This document shows positions 12,590-23,082 of a DNA stretch of 64,000 nt, piece after piece (the first letter of the stretch is position 1; each line of letters begins with the position of its first letter). The stretch is taken from assembly GCA_933228675.1 (NCBI GenBank), contig OW121742.1, positions 126,209,983 to 126,273,982 of the forward strand, read 5' to 3'. This DNA is from Stomorhina lunata. Taxonomy: Eukaryota; Arthropoda; Insecta; Diptera; Rhiniidae. Made by a program: the position numbers and the translations under genes. A model generated the notes under the pieces. It did no database searches. It had not been told where the DNA came from and saw only the letters and a program-made list of their open reading frames with translations.

Positions 12590-13935
12590 AGTTGACTTTT
12601 TACGTTCGAGATAACTCAGCAGATTGGGATGACTCAGAAGTTTAGGATGACTCACTAGTTTGAGACGACTCAGGACTTTTAATCCTAGGCTATAATATAA
12701 CTCGGATAGCGGTCTTTAAAACCAATATAACAGTTTAAGATCAATGAGCTTTTTAAGATGACTCAGCAGTTTAGAATGAATCAGAAGTTTTGGATGACTC
12801 ACTAGTGTAAGACGGCTCAGCAGTTCAGTATGACTTAGTAGTTTGAGATCACTAAGCAATTCGTAATGGCTCAGCAGTTTAAGATAGCTCAGCAGTTCGA
12901 GATGACTCAACATTTTAGTAACAAATTTCAAATTTCTTCTCGTTAGTTTCGACGTAAGTTCCTGCGGAAGATAATTTTAACAGTTCTTTCAAGTACTCAA
13001 ATATTCATTTACAATATGTCCAAAGCGCACTCTGATCATTATAGCCGGCCTTAAATCGAACAAAACACATGTCATTGATCAAATTCAAATCTTTTTTTTT
13101 ACGTTCGAGATAACTCAGCAGATAGGGATGACTCAGAAGTTTAGGATGACTCACTAGTTTGAAATGACTTTATTCCTAAGCTATAATTTAACTCTAAAAC
13201 TAAGATAACAGTTTAAAACGACTTAGTAGTTTAGAATGCATCATATGTTAAGGATGACTCACTAGTTTGATACGTCTTAGCAGTTCAGTATGACTCAGCA
13301 GTTTGAAATCGCTCAGCAATTCATAATGGCCCAGTAGATCGAGATCACTCATCATTTCGAGATGACTCAGCATTTCGACATGACTTAGCATTTTAGTATA
13401 CAATGTAAGTACTAAAATTTCTTCTCGTAAGTTTCGACGTGAGTTCCTGTGGAAGACAATTTTAACAAATATTTCAAGTACTCAAATATTCATTCACAAT
13501 ATGTCCAAAACGAACTCTGATCATTCAACATAATACATGTCATCGATCAAATTTAGTCCGATTTATGCATCAGTTTAAGTTGACTTAGCTTTTTACATTC
13601 AAGATAACTTAGCAGATTAGGATAACTCAGAAGTTTAGAATGAATCCCTAGTTTGAGATGACTCAGCAGTTCCAGCCCCAAGTTATAATTTAACTCTGAT
13701 CTCCATAGCGGTCCTTAAATCCAAAAAAAGTTTAAGAGGACTAAGCTTTTTGAAATGTCTCAGCAGTTTAGAATAATTCAGAAGTTATGGATGACTCACT
13801 AGTTTGAGACGACTCAGCAGTTTGAGATCACTCAGAAATTCGTAGTAGCTTATTAGGTTCAAGATAACTTAGCAGTTTGGGATGGCTCAGCAGTTCGAGA
13901 TGACTCAGCATTTCTAGATGACTCAACATTTTAGT
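12590..13935. repeat. 18-bp satellite (ATGACTCAGCAGTTTGAG), three ~470-520 bp blocks
   Basis: Monomers of 18 bp with consensus ATGACTCAGCAGTTTGAG occur in clusters. Three larger blocks each start near an ACATGTCATCGATC motif (about 12547, 13065 and 13535) and end with TTTCGACGTRAGTTCCTG and CTCAAATATTCATT. A partial fourth start lies near 14140. Multiples of three keep frames open, giving a minus-strand frame (12716-12931) of six-residue repeats that is not a gene. The monomer embeds TGACTCA. Confidence 0.9.
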
Positions 13936-15656
13936 ATACAAAATAAGTACATACTAAAAGTTCTTCTCTTGAATTCTTGCGGAAGACAATTTGAACAGAT
14001 CTTTCAAATACTCAAATATTCATTCACAATATGTCCAACGCGCACCGTTGATATCTTTAGATCTAGATTAAGAAATATTGTGAGTTTTTCTAAAGTCACA
14101 GGTGTATACAAATAAGCCACAAACCACAGGGGTTCTCAAAGCCAACGTAACCCATGACAATTTCAGACTGATTTATGCGACAGAATATGGAAAAATGTAA
14201 ATTTCGAAGAAGTCGTGTCAGACATTTAACGATGAAGATTTTCAATTAAAAAAATAATAAAATGTCAATCATATTACACATACATTCTATCTCATTTAAA
14301 CCTCAAGATAGGAAGAGCTTAATTGAAGACACTATATAGGTATATAAATTGACCGATACTATGATTTAAATTACAACCTGGACTAGGATTTGGACTACGT
14401 TTTGCTAATGATTAAGCAATAATCCATTAACTAGACTTTGAGTCAGAATAAGAACTCTATAATAATCTGCACAATTATCAAACTATGGTAAGGACTGATA
14501 TCTGAACTATAATGTAGATTACATTTTGCAACATAATTTAGACTTAAAGGATCTATATCATTAAATAATCTAGACTATGATCTGAACTGAGATATAGACT
14601 ATAGACTAGGATCTTGTTTAAGATAAATACAGATTAATGTTCTGATATTTACTACGATCTAGGACATTTTCTTGCCAAGACTGATCTATAAAATAATGTA
14701 GGGTAATATATTTTATCTTATCTATCCCACTGTGCACTACTTTTGTAAAACAATTTCAACAAATAATTGAATTAAATTTCTAATTTACATTCAAAAGAAA
14801 GTCTTGCGTAAATACTCCAAATATTTGATATCTTTAAAAAAAAAAAAAAACATTTCACCTACAAAATCAAATGTTTGAAGAAATGTTACAAAAAAATGTA
14901 GAACATTTAAACATTTTTATTCTTCTTTTTTAATTTTTTAAATGGCTTAAACATAATTTGTATGTATCTCGAGTTTTTGCTGTGGGTGAGGGTGAATGAG
15001 CCCCTTTTTTACTCGTTCGTTGTTGATAATTCTTAAATTATCGGCTTAAATTTAATTTTTTTTAATTACAATTACGAGGAGTTCATTGCCTATAAAATGT
15101 ATATACTTAACTTTAATTTCTTAACTTTAGAATTATGTTAATGTTTGATAATAAATTGAATTCACGTTTTGAGTTCTTTTTTTTTTTGTGGGTTTCAAGT
15201 AGTGAAATCTTTTATTCTTTATATTCTACATAATTTATAATAAATAAAGTAAAATAAATATCCACTTAGTGACTAATCAAAGTTTTTGTATTTTATTTTA
15301 TTTTATTTAGCCGGTAGAATTACCGCAGGCTCTATTCTTAGAGTTCATACATACATACATTAATATATTGTATTTGTATTTTTTGTAAATTTAAAAAAAA
15401 ACTAAAGAAAGAATGAGTGAGAATTGATGGAATATGATTAAGAGAAACCCCTTTGGGGCCGGTATTCTAAATTTATGCAAATGACTTGTATTTGTTGTTG
15501 TCGTCGTAATGATATTTGAGTATTTTGTGTTTTTGGTAAAACATCCGTTGCCTGGTCAAAAGAGTTCATTGTTTGATAAAAGTTCTTTAATTTTTTTTTT
15601 GTAAATTGTCAATACTTGGAATAAACTAACGTTTTATTGTCTTTTCTTTGAAATTT
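13936..15656. other. AT-rich DNA, no gene seen
   Basis: The first part continues the flank of the 18-bp satellite. 14.33-14.74 kb again holds degenerate CTATGATCTAGACT words. 14.75-15.65 kb is A/T-run-rich with a short (CATA)n near 15350. No gene is supported. Confidence 0.6.
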
Positions 15657-16015
15657 TATAGTCACTCGTTGCAACATTAAGCCTTATCGCCTGCCTTTCA
15701 TTCAAACAGTGTCCTCTCATAACGAAAACAAGTAATAACAGAAATCTCTGAGAATGATTTCTATCTAAACAGGGCCACATCTGTCTGAATTAAATACATT
15801 CCCGGAAAGACGGTCAACTATTATTTGCTCAATTGCACCCCTAGAGACATACAATAGGTTCTCGTCAGCTCTACTGTTCAATCCAGGGCTAATGTTGAAA
15901 TCAGGAAGTTAGAAGCCAGAGACCTAATAGCAACTTGACTATCGGAGAATATATTATTACACCTCAGTTAATCTGCTACCTTCTTAATGACTAACATTTC
16001 GATCTGAATAATATG
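15657..16015 (-). pseudogene. LINE pol fragment, RNase H domain (I/R1-type group)
   Basis: Minus-strand translation gives a decayed RNase H domain of a non-LTR retrotransposon polyprotein. QIEMLVIKKVAD carries the second acidic position; after one stop comes NNIFSDSQVAIRSLASNF, where SDSQ carries the third catalytic Asp. Further downstream in another frame, RGHCLNERQAIRLNVATSDY matches the typical GHC...A.RL segment after the RNase H domain. The linker between them is frameshifted. A related copy lies at 20770-21800. RNase H-bearing LINE clades include I, R1 and LOA; I cannot choose among them. It is a dead 5'-truncated remnant. Confidence 0.82.
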
Positions 16016-16089
16016 GGGATAGTAGAGGTGAAAGGTGGTAAAAGATGAGATAAAGCTTGATGTCTATTTCGAGAACATTAAATTTGCGC

Positions 16090-16336
16090 CAATTGAGGTT
16101 ATATAAATGCATTTTTAAAGCTTTTTTATCCATAGTAAATTTTATCTATTTTACATCGACAGCGTGTTATTGCTGTAGGCTTACCGTGAAGGGTGCTTTG
16201 GTTATTAATAATTTTAATAGAAATTAATAATTACAGAAATTGATGTTGCCGTGATTGGGGCTTAAACCCAGCCTGAAAGTAATATGTTTTGCTTAGCAGG
16301 CAACGTGCTAGCCAACTAACACACATCACCCTCAAT
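16090..16336 (-). mobile_element. tRNA-derived SINE remnant (1)
   Basis: On the minus strand the 16336 end reads like a tRNA: GTTAGTTGGCTAGCAC resembles an A-box region, and GGGTTTAAGCCCC at 16257-16269 is a good B box. An AT-rich body follows. It could be a decayed tRNA pseudogene or a SINE head. The intervening region is too long for a functional tRNA, so SINE is favoured. The 3' limit is uncertain. Confidence 0.6.
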
Positions 16337-16554
16337 ATAAAAAATATCGATCGTAGTCTCTACTTGTTTGCATCCATTGTTCAATCGAAGCCTTAATCAT
16401 GGTCTTATAGTCTAAGTAACTCTGAAGATAAAGCGAAGAGTGGAACGAGGAGCTCTTTATCCTATCTCAAACCAGGTTACCAATTGGGATTCTAAGCTAC
16501 TCAAAGCTAGAAGAGGAAATTGCTCAAGAAACTCGAGACAGAACGTGTCAAAGT
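16337..16554. other. unrecognised sequence, possible old element flank
   Basis: GC content is a little higher than around it. A 66-codon frame from 16440 crosses into the LINE fragment and is not convincing. This segment and 17640-17790 could be the two halves of one older sequence split by the LINE (see the direct repeats at 16553 and 17617). Confidence 0.4.
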
Positions 16555-16577
16555 TTGGAAGAATTTACGGCTTTACC
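16553..16577 (+). repeat. left copy of 25-bp direct repeat flanking LINE fragment
   Basis: TTTGGAAGAATTTACGGC then TTTACCA matches 17617-17641 at 23 of 25 positions. The spacing and near identity fit a target-site duplication around the reverse-transcriptase fragment. However, the A-run lies at this 5' junction, not at the expected 3' end. Confidence 0.55.
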
Positions 16578-16599
16578 AAAAAAAAAAAAAAATATTGGG

Positions 16600-17590
16600 A
16601 ATCTTTTATCTCTCTAATATATTCTTTCCAAAGAAAGTAATCCAATCCTAATATCTTAAATTCTACGTCGAATCGTATCTCCTCTTTTGCAGATGATAGT
16701 AATATTCGATATTTATATTCATTCAATTGTAGACCAATCTTTCTTAGGGTTAGCGCTATGAGACAAAACATAAATGAATCATTAAACCGCGATTTAGAAA
16801 CAATTTCAGAATGGGATCGTGCGAAAAGAGTTGATTTTAATGCGCGGAAAACTCAATGTTGTATGCTTACGCATAAACGCGTGGCAAACCATGTTCATCT
16901 GTATTAATGGGTGGTGTACATATTGAGGAACCAGATGCTCTTGATGTTTTAGGCATGAGAATTCATTGTGACGTCCGTTGGACAAAGCATATCTTTCAAG
17001 TGTCGAAAGAAACACTCAAGTGCCTCGGTTTTCTAAAACGTTGCAAGAGATACTTCACTTTATCTGATCTCCTTACTATTTACACCACCTACATCCGACC
17101 GAAAATGAAATATGGGCGGGTCTTTCAAAGTCTGTTTTGCAGTTTCTCGACCGAGTGTAGGAAAGGGCGAAAGTGCTCATCGGTCACACTAGGGTATCCA
17201 ACTCTAATGATTCACTGGAGCACCGTCGCAATGCGGGTTGTGTCACACTGTTCTATCGCTACTACTTTGGAGTGTGTTCTAACGAAATCAAGGAACCTTT
17301 TTCCCGAAACTCTGACTTTTTTACGCAATACACGTCATGCTGCTAGAACACATTCCTTCTTGGTCGATTGGCCGGTAGACCCAACAAGACACTACAGAGA
17401 AAATTCGTTTTTTAGCCCTACAGTTCGTATGTGGTATTCGCATCCCTGCCAGTTGCAATATTGGTAAATTCAAATTAAATGTCCACAAACACTACTATCC
17501 TCCTCCCAATAACATATTTTCCTAGTTCAAACAAAATATATCGCATTAATAGGGGTCATCCTCTGAGTGGTGATATTAATAGAAAAAAAA
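16600..17590 (+). pseudogene. jockey-like LINE reverse transcriptase, 3' fragment
   Basis: C-terminal part of a non-LTR retrotransposon reverse transcriptase, which would copy its RNA at a nicked target. Around 16660-16710 one frame reads NILNSTSNRISSFADDSN; FADD is the catalytic motif C of the polymerase. The same frame runs to a TAA near 16903, where a single lost base shifts it. The next frame (from 16907) gives DALDVLGMRI, RWTKHIFQVSKETLKCLGF and YIRPKM, all typical of the thumb region. Between about 17113 and 17295 the right frame shifts again (SKSVLQFLDRV, one stop, then SLEHRRNAGCVTLFYRYYF). It then returns with HAARTHSFLVDWPVD and the usual RENSFFS..VRMW tail. No RNase H is seen. The 5' part is missing, as in most LINE copies. 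Frameshifts and stops make it dead. Clade call is by motif memory only. Confidence 0.88.
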
Positions 17591-17616
17591 TGAACAAAAG
17601 CACAGGCAAATCGTAG

Positions 17617-17641
17617 ATAACTTTGGAAGAATTAATGGCTT
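17617..17641 (+). repeat. right copy of 25-bp direct repeat flanking LINE fragment
   Basis: TTTGGAAGAATTAATGGC then TTTACCA, partner of 16553-16577. The bases 17642-17790 that follow are not recognised. Confidence 0.55.
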
Positions 17642-18068
17642 TACCAAGTTAGTATTCGGAAACTTAGAAAGATTCGCTGAAGAAAACTGCGAATACTAGT
17701 GAGATGGAACATAAGGCTTCTGCCACCGAGGCACTCAAAGATGGAGTGCAAAAATTAGACTGTGAAGGGTTGCAAGGCTCCTAGTACATAACGGCTTGGA
17801 TAATAGTCTAGATGTGTCTTGTGATCGCTTTCAGTCAAAGTTATAGTAATGATCTTAATATCGATCAGGAGGTTTTAATCGTAGAACGGATCATAATCTT
17901 TATTACAGTCTAGAATACAATCTCGCTCATAATCTAAAGCAGTGGTGGAAATGCCTGACGGACCTCATGAAAGCCATTTTTAGAAAATCTATTTTTTAAA
18001 GAGCTACCATAGTAACAAGTTGGATAAGAACATCTTGATTGATAATGCAAAAGAGATTAAAAAACCTC
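17642..18068. other. unrecognised sequence
   Basis: The first 150 bp have higher GC and may belong to an older element. From 17800 onward GATC-word-rich degenerate DNA dominates. No gene is seen. Confidence 0.4.
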
Positions 18069-18430
18069 GGTTTCGATTTTAGTATGGATTCTATTCATGA
18101 TCGCACATCTCGATCGTAGACTATTGTCAAGATAAGATTTCGATTTAGTCTGGATTTTATTCTGGATCGCACATCTCGATCGTAGACTATTGTCAAGATA
18201 AGATTTCGATTTAGTCTGGATTTTATTCTTGATCGCACATCTCGATCATAGACTATGTATTGTCAAGCATAGAAAGAAGATGATCAAGGAATAGGAGTGA
18301 ATGAACAGTTGGGATCAATGGAAATGTTGTCTAGATCATAGTCTTAATCATTAATCTCGGTTTCGATTTTAGTCTAGATTTTATTCCTGATCGCACATCT
18401 CGATCATAGACTATTGTCAAGATTAAAGTT
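18069..18430. repeat. 66-bp tandem repeat, 3 adjacent units plus 1 displaced
   Basis: The landmark GATCGCACATCTCGATC occurs at 18099, 18165 and 18231, exactly 66 bp apart, and again at 18389 after an unrelated ~90-bp insert. Units are nearly identical (GTAGACTATTGTCAAGATAA follows), so amplification is recent compared with the surrounding GATC-rich DNA. Confidence 0.95.
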
Positions 18431-19971
18431 ATAACTTTAAACGCATTCTAGGTCATTTCGATAGTCTGCATTACAGTTAGCATCAAAAATAATGTCTTGT
18501 TATTGTCCATTTAATAAATAATTGCTATGTAAACAGATATTTAAAATTTTGTTTTTTAACCACATTTATTTAATTTTATTGTAAATTATCATATTTTTTA
18601 AAATTTATTTGTTAAAGTTGAATACTTTCGGATTGTTTTTTATGAAACCAGCACGCACATGCATATTCTTACACAAGTTTCCACAAAAACAAAAACCAGT
18701 AACACTTAATTATTTAATTTAATTTTAACAAAAATAAATACTCAACGAAATATTTATACAGATACTGAAAATATAAAAAAAAAACAAAAATTAACGTACT
18801 TCAAAATAAACAATAAAAATAAAATAAAGGTATGAAAAGAAAGAATTCATTGACCTTAAATATATTCTAGCCAAGTCAGGAAAAAGAGGAGGTTTTAAAA
18901 AAGACAGACAGACAGACAAACGGACGGATGGACTGACTTATACCCAAAAAATAATAATAATAAACAAAAATCAAATTGTATTTTAAAAATAAATTAATTA
19001 TAAAGACGATCAGATCACAACGATCGGTAGCAGTTATGGGTAGTAAAGTGTTAGTTAAAGAAAATTCACCTTATTTTCCTTCTTATTTCACTTATTTCAA
19101 AGTAACAAGTGGATTTTTTCTTCTAGCATTTAAGACTCTCTGTCTCCTTGGGTTATTTTCCAAAGTTCACATAAACATTAAGAGAATTGAAAATATAAAC
19201 GAAAAGAAATTTTCTTTTTTTTCTTTTCAACCACCAAAAAAACAGAACCTAATTTATCTATTATTAAACGGAAAAAAGGCCTAAACCCAATGTTATAATA
19301 CATGATTAATATTTTCTATTTATTCGCTTGTCGATAGACCAACCAACTTTAGAAACAATGACATGTAATATCCAATAACTACAACAACAAAAACAACATT
19401 ATCGATAACATCGTCATATGACATTGGCAACAACATCCATTCGAATGCTCTTACTTTACCACGTTCATGTAAGTCAGTCAGTCGGTATGTTTTCGTATTT
19501 GGCCTTTAGCACCAAAAAAAATTTTTTTTGATTGTTTTAAATTTCATTAGATTTATTTAGGGGGATTTTTTTTTCTAAAGATGGCCTAAAGATGAGGACA
19601 GTGTAGAGCAAAATAGTTCAGACTAATTGAAGAGAAAAAAGAAATTAAGTCTTTTCATGAATCTATGGATCAAAGGGTTCAGAATAGACTAGAACAGTGA
19701 TGGGCTGCATAATAACAAATTATATGTGTATTATATGCATGACGCCATGATTAATAGGAAAATATGCTGCCCCTCACTGGTCTGGAACATTGTCTTGATC
19801 ATGATTAATATCATTATGTTGATCGTAATTCTAATAATATTCTCGATCAAGGCCCATCAATGTGAGAACCTTCTCAAAAATATTTGTGAGTTTGTAGTTT
19901 TATATGACTTTGTGTAAAAAGAATCTTTTAAAGCTTTACCCATGACACAAGAATAATTCTAGATCATATTC

Positions 19972-19974
<3 letters not shown>
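18431..19974. other. AT-rich intergenic DNA, no gene seen
   Basis: Holds (GACA)n at 18903-18918 followed by CGGACGGATGG. The 102-codon frame at 18976-19284 lacks any recognisable domain and has a poly-lysine/phenylalanine composition typical of AT-rich noncoding DNA. 19.6-19.97 kb is again GATC-word-rich. Confidence 0.6.

Positions 19975-20014
<40 letters not shown>
19975..20014. repeat. (TA)20 microsatellite
   Basis: An uninterrupted TA dinucleotide run of 40 bp. Confidence 0.99.
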
Positions 20015-20017
<3 letters not shown>

Positions 20018-20039
20018 CCCCGACAACATTAAAATTGGA

Positions 20040-20318
20040 ACAAGGGGTACATTTCTCAGACAATGAGCTGCATCCGATTCTATTTTTAGACTAATTGAAA
20101 GGGACCTACGTATTAACTCCGGCTCCGAACTGCAAATGCATTAGTTAGAGAAGTTTAACATAGCCTAATACTTTATAACCAGTGGCTAGCTGAGTTATGA
20201 GGTGAACCGCCGCTTTTTTGAACATTTTTTTTCAAGTGGGTCTGGCCGGGGATCGAACTTGGGACCTCTGGTATGCTAGGCGGATGACTAATGAATGAAT
20301 GAACCACGCCGGTTCATT
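20040..20318 (-). mobile_element. tRNA-derived SINE (2)
   Basis: Read on the minus strand from 20318: GAACCGGCGTGGTTCATTC (A-box side), then CCTAGCATACCAGAGGTCCC, then AAGTTCGATCCCCGGCC at 20244-20260, which contains a strong RNA polymerase III B box (GTTCGATCC). An unrelated body of about 200 bp follows. The head is expanded relative to a real tRNA by an ATTC repeat, so it is a SINE or tRNA pseudogene, not a functional tRNA. The extent of the body is a guess. Confidence 0.7.
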
Positions 20319-20769
20319 CTAGATCATAGTGTCATTAAAAATCTAAATACAAATTCTCGATCTCGATCAAATTCAGAAAATAATTTGGATGATCATCTCC
20401 GTTACCATCCATTATCGTAGTCCTGATTAAAGTCTAGATCATGTTGTATATAACTGCAGAGATAGTTACTCAAGATCATAGTATCTTTTGTTATCCATGA
20501 CTCCCAGTGGAGCATAGGGCCTCAAAAAGATCATGGTATCGACTGCATTCTAAATCATAATAACAAAATCCTAAATCAGAAATCATTTTATGGTATGGAA
20601 AATTGTATTCCGATTAAAGTTTACATTAAGACATTGATTATATCATCGATTAGATCCTTGTCTAGATCATACAATAGTTTAGGTTTGATTAGTGTGTCAG
20701 TCAGTCTTGATTAGTGTGTCAGTCTAATAACTAAGGCATTTTGGATTCATATAAGCTATTTAAAGTATA
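20319..20769. other. GATC-word-rich degenerate DNA
   Basis: Repeated GATCATAGTCTAGATC-like words. Holds copy 2 of the short dispersed motif at 20484-20520 and a direct duplication TTGATTAGTGTGTCAGTC near 20685-20724. No gene is seen. Confidence 0.55.
20484..20520 (+). repeat. short dispersed motif, copy 2
   Basis: Contains TTATCCATGACTCCCAG then TGGAGCATAGGGCC, matching 1218-1256 (minus) and 30842-30880 (plus). Confidence 0.65.
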
Positions 20770-21800
20770 TCAATGTCTAAACTCGTTAAAGCATACGGAT
20801 TGCATTAGAGAAGCCTCAAGTCAACAAATATCTACGAAAGCCAGATAGCTTAGGTCTCCAAAGAAATAAAGAGTTCAGTGTTAGTATGATGGACTCATCC
20901 ATACCACATCGTTATCAAATGTCACTCGCTGCAACCCCCGTACGAACTATCCGAATCTCTTTGAAGACGAACAATATATGTGACCCGGTCTATGAAAATG
21001 GAAAAGGTGGCATATGATTCAAAAACAAATTTCGAAAAATTAGCTAAAAATTTAAAAAATTAGCTAAAAATTTCGAAAAATTTTGTTTTTAAGTCATAAG
21101 CCACCATTTCATAGACCGGGTCACATATACTTCAGTCGCAGCGCTTAGGTTAAAAAAAAAAAAAATATGATGAGTTCACTTATGTCGAAACCTTCATCCT
21201 AACCGAGTGACTTCTATTCGAACAGTGTCCCATCATGACTGAACAAGTATAAAAACACCTTGAACGGGTTGATAATGGCATTAATGACGGAGAACGTTTC
21301 TATCTAAACAGGGCCACATCTATGTGGACTATAACCTATCATTTGCGGAATTTTATGCTACCTTTTTCTCGCAGTAGAGCCTAACAAGTAGCTAGAGGTA
21401 AAAAATGCAACAAATTCTAGGTTATCTGGAATTTGTAAGGTAGTCCAAATAGTTCTCGTCCAGATAGTTCTCGCATATGTCCATGTGACAGATACCGAAT
21501 ACTGAACAGTTTAGAGATCTAGGCAATCTAGTATGATTTTGAACTCTGAAAGACAGAATCCAGATACTTAATAAGATCTTGACTTTTTAATTGTATATTT
21601 ATCCCTACCGTTTCAGTGAGAACATAACATTCCAAATAATCTGTTCCAGTATATCGGCCTGAAAAATATTACAGTAATCCGGTAGCCGTCGCGACGGCGT
21701 CGTGCGGTTTTTAGAGGTAGGTTTTTATAGTAGATCCTGAAACCTAACTGATTGTTCAGTCGAGAGCCATCAATATAGAAGTAGAAATACCTTCTTCAAA
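20770..21800 (-). pseudogene. LINE pol 3' fragment with RNase H domain, MITE-interrupted
   Basis: Minus strand. Near 21790-21735 the frame reads FYFYIDGSRLNNQLGF; in RNase H this is the first catalytic Asp (usually TDGSK). After a frameshift, FQADILEQIIW gives the second acidic position. A diverged KYLDSVFQSSK segment matches the SDSQ helix region, and CHMDICEN matches the usual GHxDIPGN motif. Further 3', MGHCSNRSHSVRMKVST is the counterpart of the GHC segment in the fragment at 15657-16015, with which it also shares CTATCTAAACAGGGCCACAT (plus strand). The C-terminal tail region (FGDLSYLAFVDI) follows after the inserted palindromic element at 20979-21125. Several stops and shifts: dead copy. 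The 3' limit is approximate. Confidence 0.8.
20979..21125. mobile_element. palindromic MITE (147 bp) nested in LINE
   Basis: Almost the whole element folds back on itself. The left end TGTGACCCGGTCTATGAAA is the reverse complement of the right end (TTTCATAGACCGGGTCACA). Inner arms continue through GGTGGC..ATGA, CAAAAACAAA and AAATTTCGAAAAATT with few mismatches. TATA flanks both sides (20975-20978, 21126-21129), consistent with a TA or TATA duplication. No coding capacity. It interrupts the LINE 3' region, so it is younger. Confidence 0.9.
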
Positions 21801-22639
21801 AAAAGTTTTCTGTTTATACCAGGTGTTATATTAAAATTTAAAAAATTACATTTCAACAACTTTTGCCCTTCACTGCATTCCTATAAATATTTCATTTTAA
21901 ACGAGCTTACGCACATTCAACAGGCACTTAACGATTGACCTTTTTCGAAAAAAAGAAATTGATGCTAAAAAGCCATTTTCAGTTTTTGTATCGTTGTTTT
22001 TTTTTTTTTTTTTTTGTGTAAAAAGCCAAAACATTTAAAAACCTGAAATCTGACATTAAAATATAATTTATACCGAAAATTTAAATTTTTATTTTAATTT
22101 TTTTTTGTTGCTTTTTCAAAATATTCCCAATGGAATATTTAATTTAGCTTTTAAATCAAAACATATTCATAAATGCTGAGAATGTGTTCATTTTCTTTAC
22201 TAGGCATATCTTTTCTTTTGGAATCTTTTACAAATTTGTGAACCGAATTCGAAAAAAAAAAATACAGCTGGGCTTTTGTCATCAATTATTATATTTATAT
22301 AAAAACAATAAAATTAACGTTCAGCGACAGGTTAATAACCATTTGGGTTTTTGTCAGGTAGTTTTTAAAGAAAATTTAAAGATAACTTAATTTTTAGAGA
22401 AAATTGATTAAAAAAAATTTTAATTTTAAACAAAAGAGTTCAGTAAATCATTAATACAAAAGAATTGGAAAGCTTTTCTTCATTTACATTAAACAAAGAA
22501 AAGGTCATAGACAAGTTCAAAGTGTTGATTACAGTCTCTATTATTAAGCATTGCTTCATCGTTCATTAACAAATATATAGATCATTATCGTGTATACTAT
22601 AGTCAAGATCATACTCATTATTCCAGCTGATAACATTTT
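21801..22639. other. AT-rich intergenic DNA, no gene seen
   Basis: Long A and T runs (for example a T18 run near 21998). The 68-codon frame at 22184 has no recognisable domain. Confidence 0.6.
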
Positions 22640-22925
22640 AATAGAAATCAAAGTGATCAATAACTTTTGTAAAGATATATAAAGTTATGGATAACTTTTG
22701 TTTATAGAAATATAAAGTTATCGATAGGTTAACTACAAAAATATAAAGTTATTGATAACTTTTCTATGGAAATATATAGTTATCGACAATATCTCTACAG
22801 AAATAAAAAGATATCGATAACTTTTCTTTAAATATACATACATATAAAGTTATTAATAACTGTTCCATATAAATTTTATGTTGTTGATAACTTTTCTACC
22901 GATTTTGTAGATGACCTTTCCATAC
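22640..22925. repeat. degenerate TTATCGATAA array (small outlier)
   Basis: Eight or so diverged units of AAAGTTATCGATAACTTTTC with variable AT spacers, the same monomer type as the large array at 24256-25826. It is more diverged and its spacing is less regular. Confidence 0.85.
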
Positions 22926-23082
22926 AAATATAAAAATACCGCAATATAGGTTTGTTAAGTTGTTGTTACGCTTACGTCAACGTAAACTCGTTTGAGTAAT
23001 CAACCCTATATGATATGATTGAAACTATTGTGAATGTTTGGTGTGATTTTTATATCATTTCAGCTTTGTTCCCTTTGCAACA

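Noticed and set aside
12716..12931. 71-codon frame with six-residue KLLSHL-like repeats
   Set aside because: It is the translation of the 18-bp satellite, which stays in frame because 18 is a multiple of three.
16257..16336. Possible tRNA gene (A and B box like sequences)
   Set aside because: The distance between boxes and the lack of a cloverleaf acceptor stem argue for a SINE or pseudogene.
18976..19284. 102-codon frame on the plus strand
   Set aside because: Lysine/phenylalanine/leucine-rich composition expected of AT-rich noncoding DNA, no recognisable domain, no homologue that I can name.
20244..20318. Possible tRNA gene with a good B box
   Set aside because: The head is expanded with an ATTC repeat and does not close an acceptor stem; kept as a SINE remnant.
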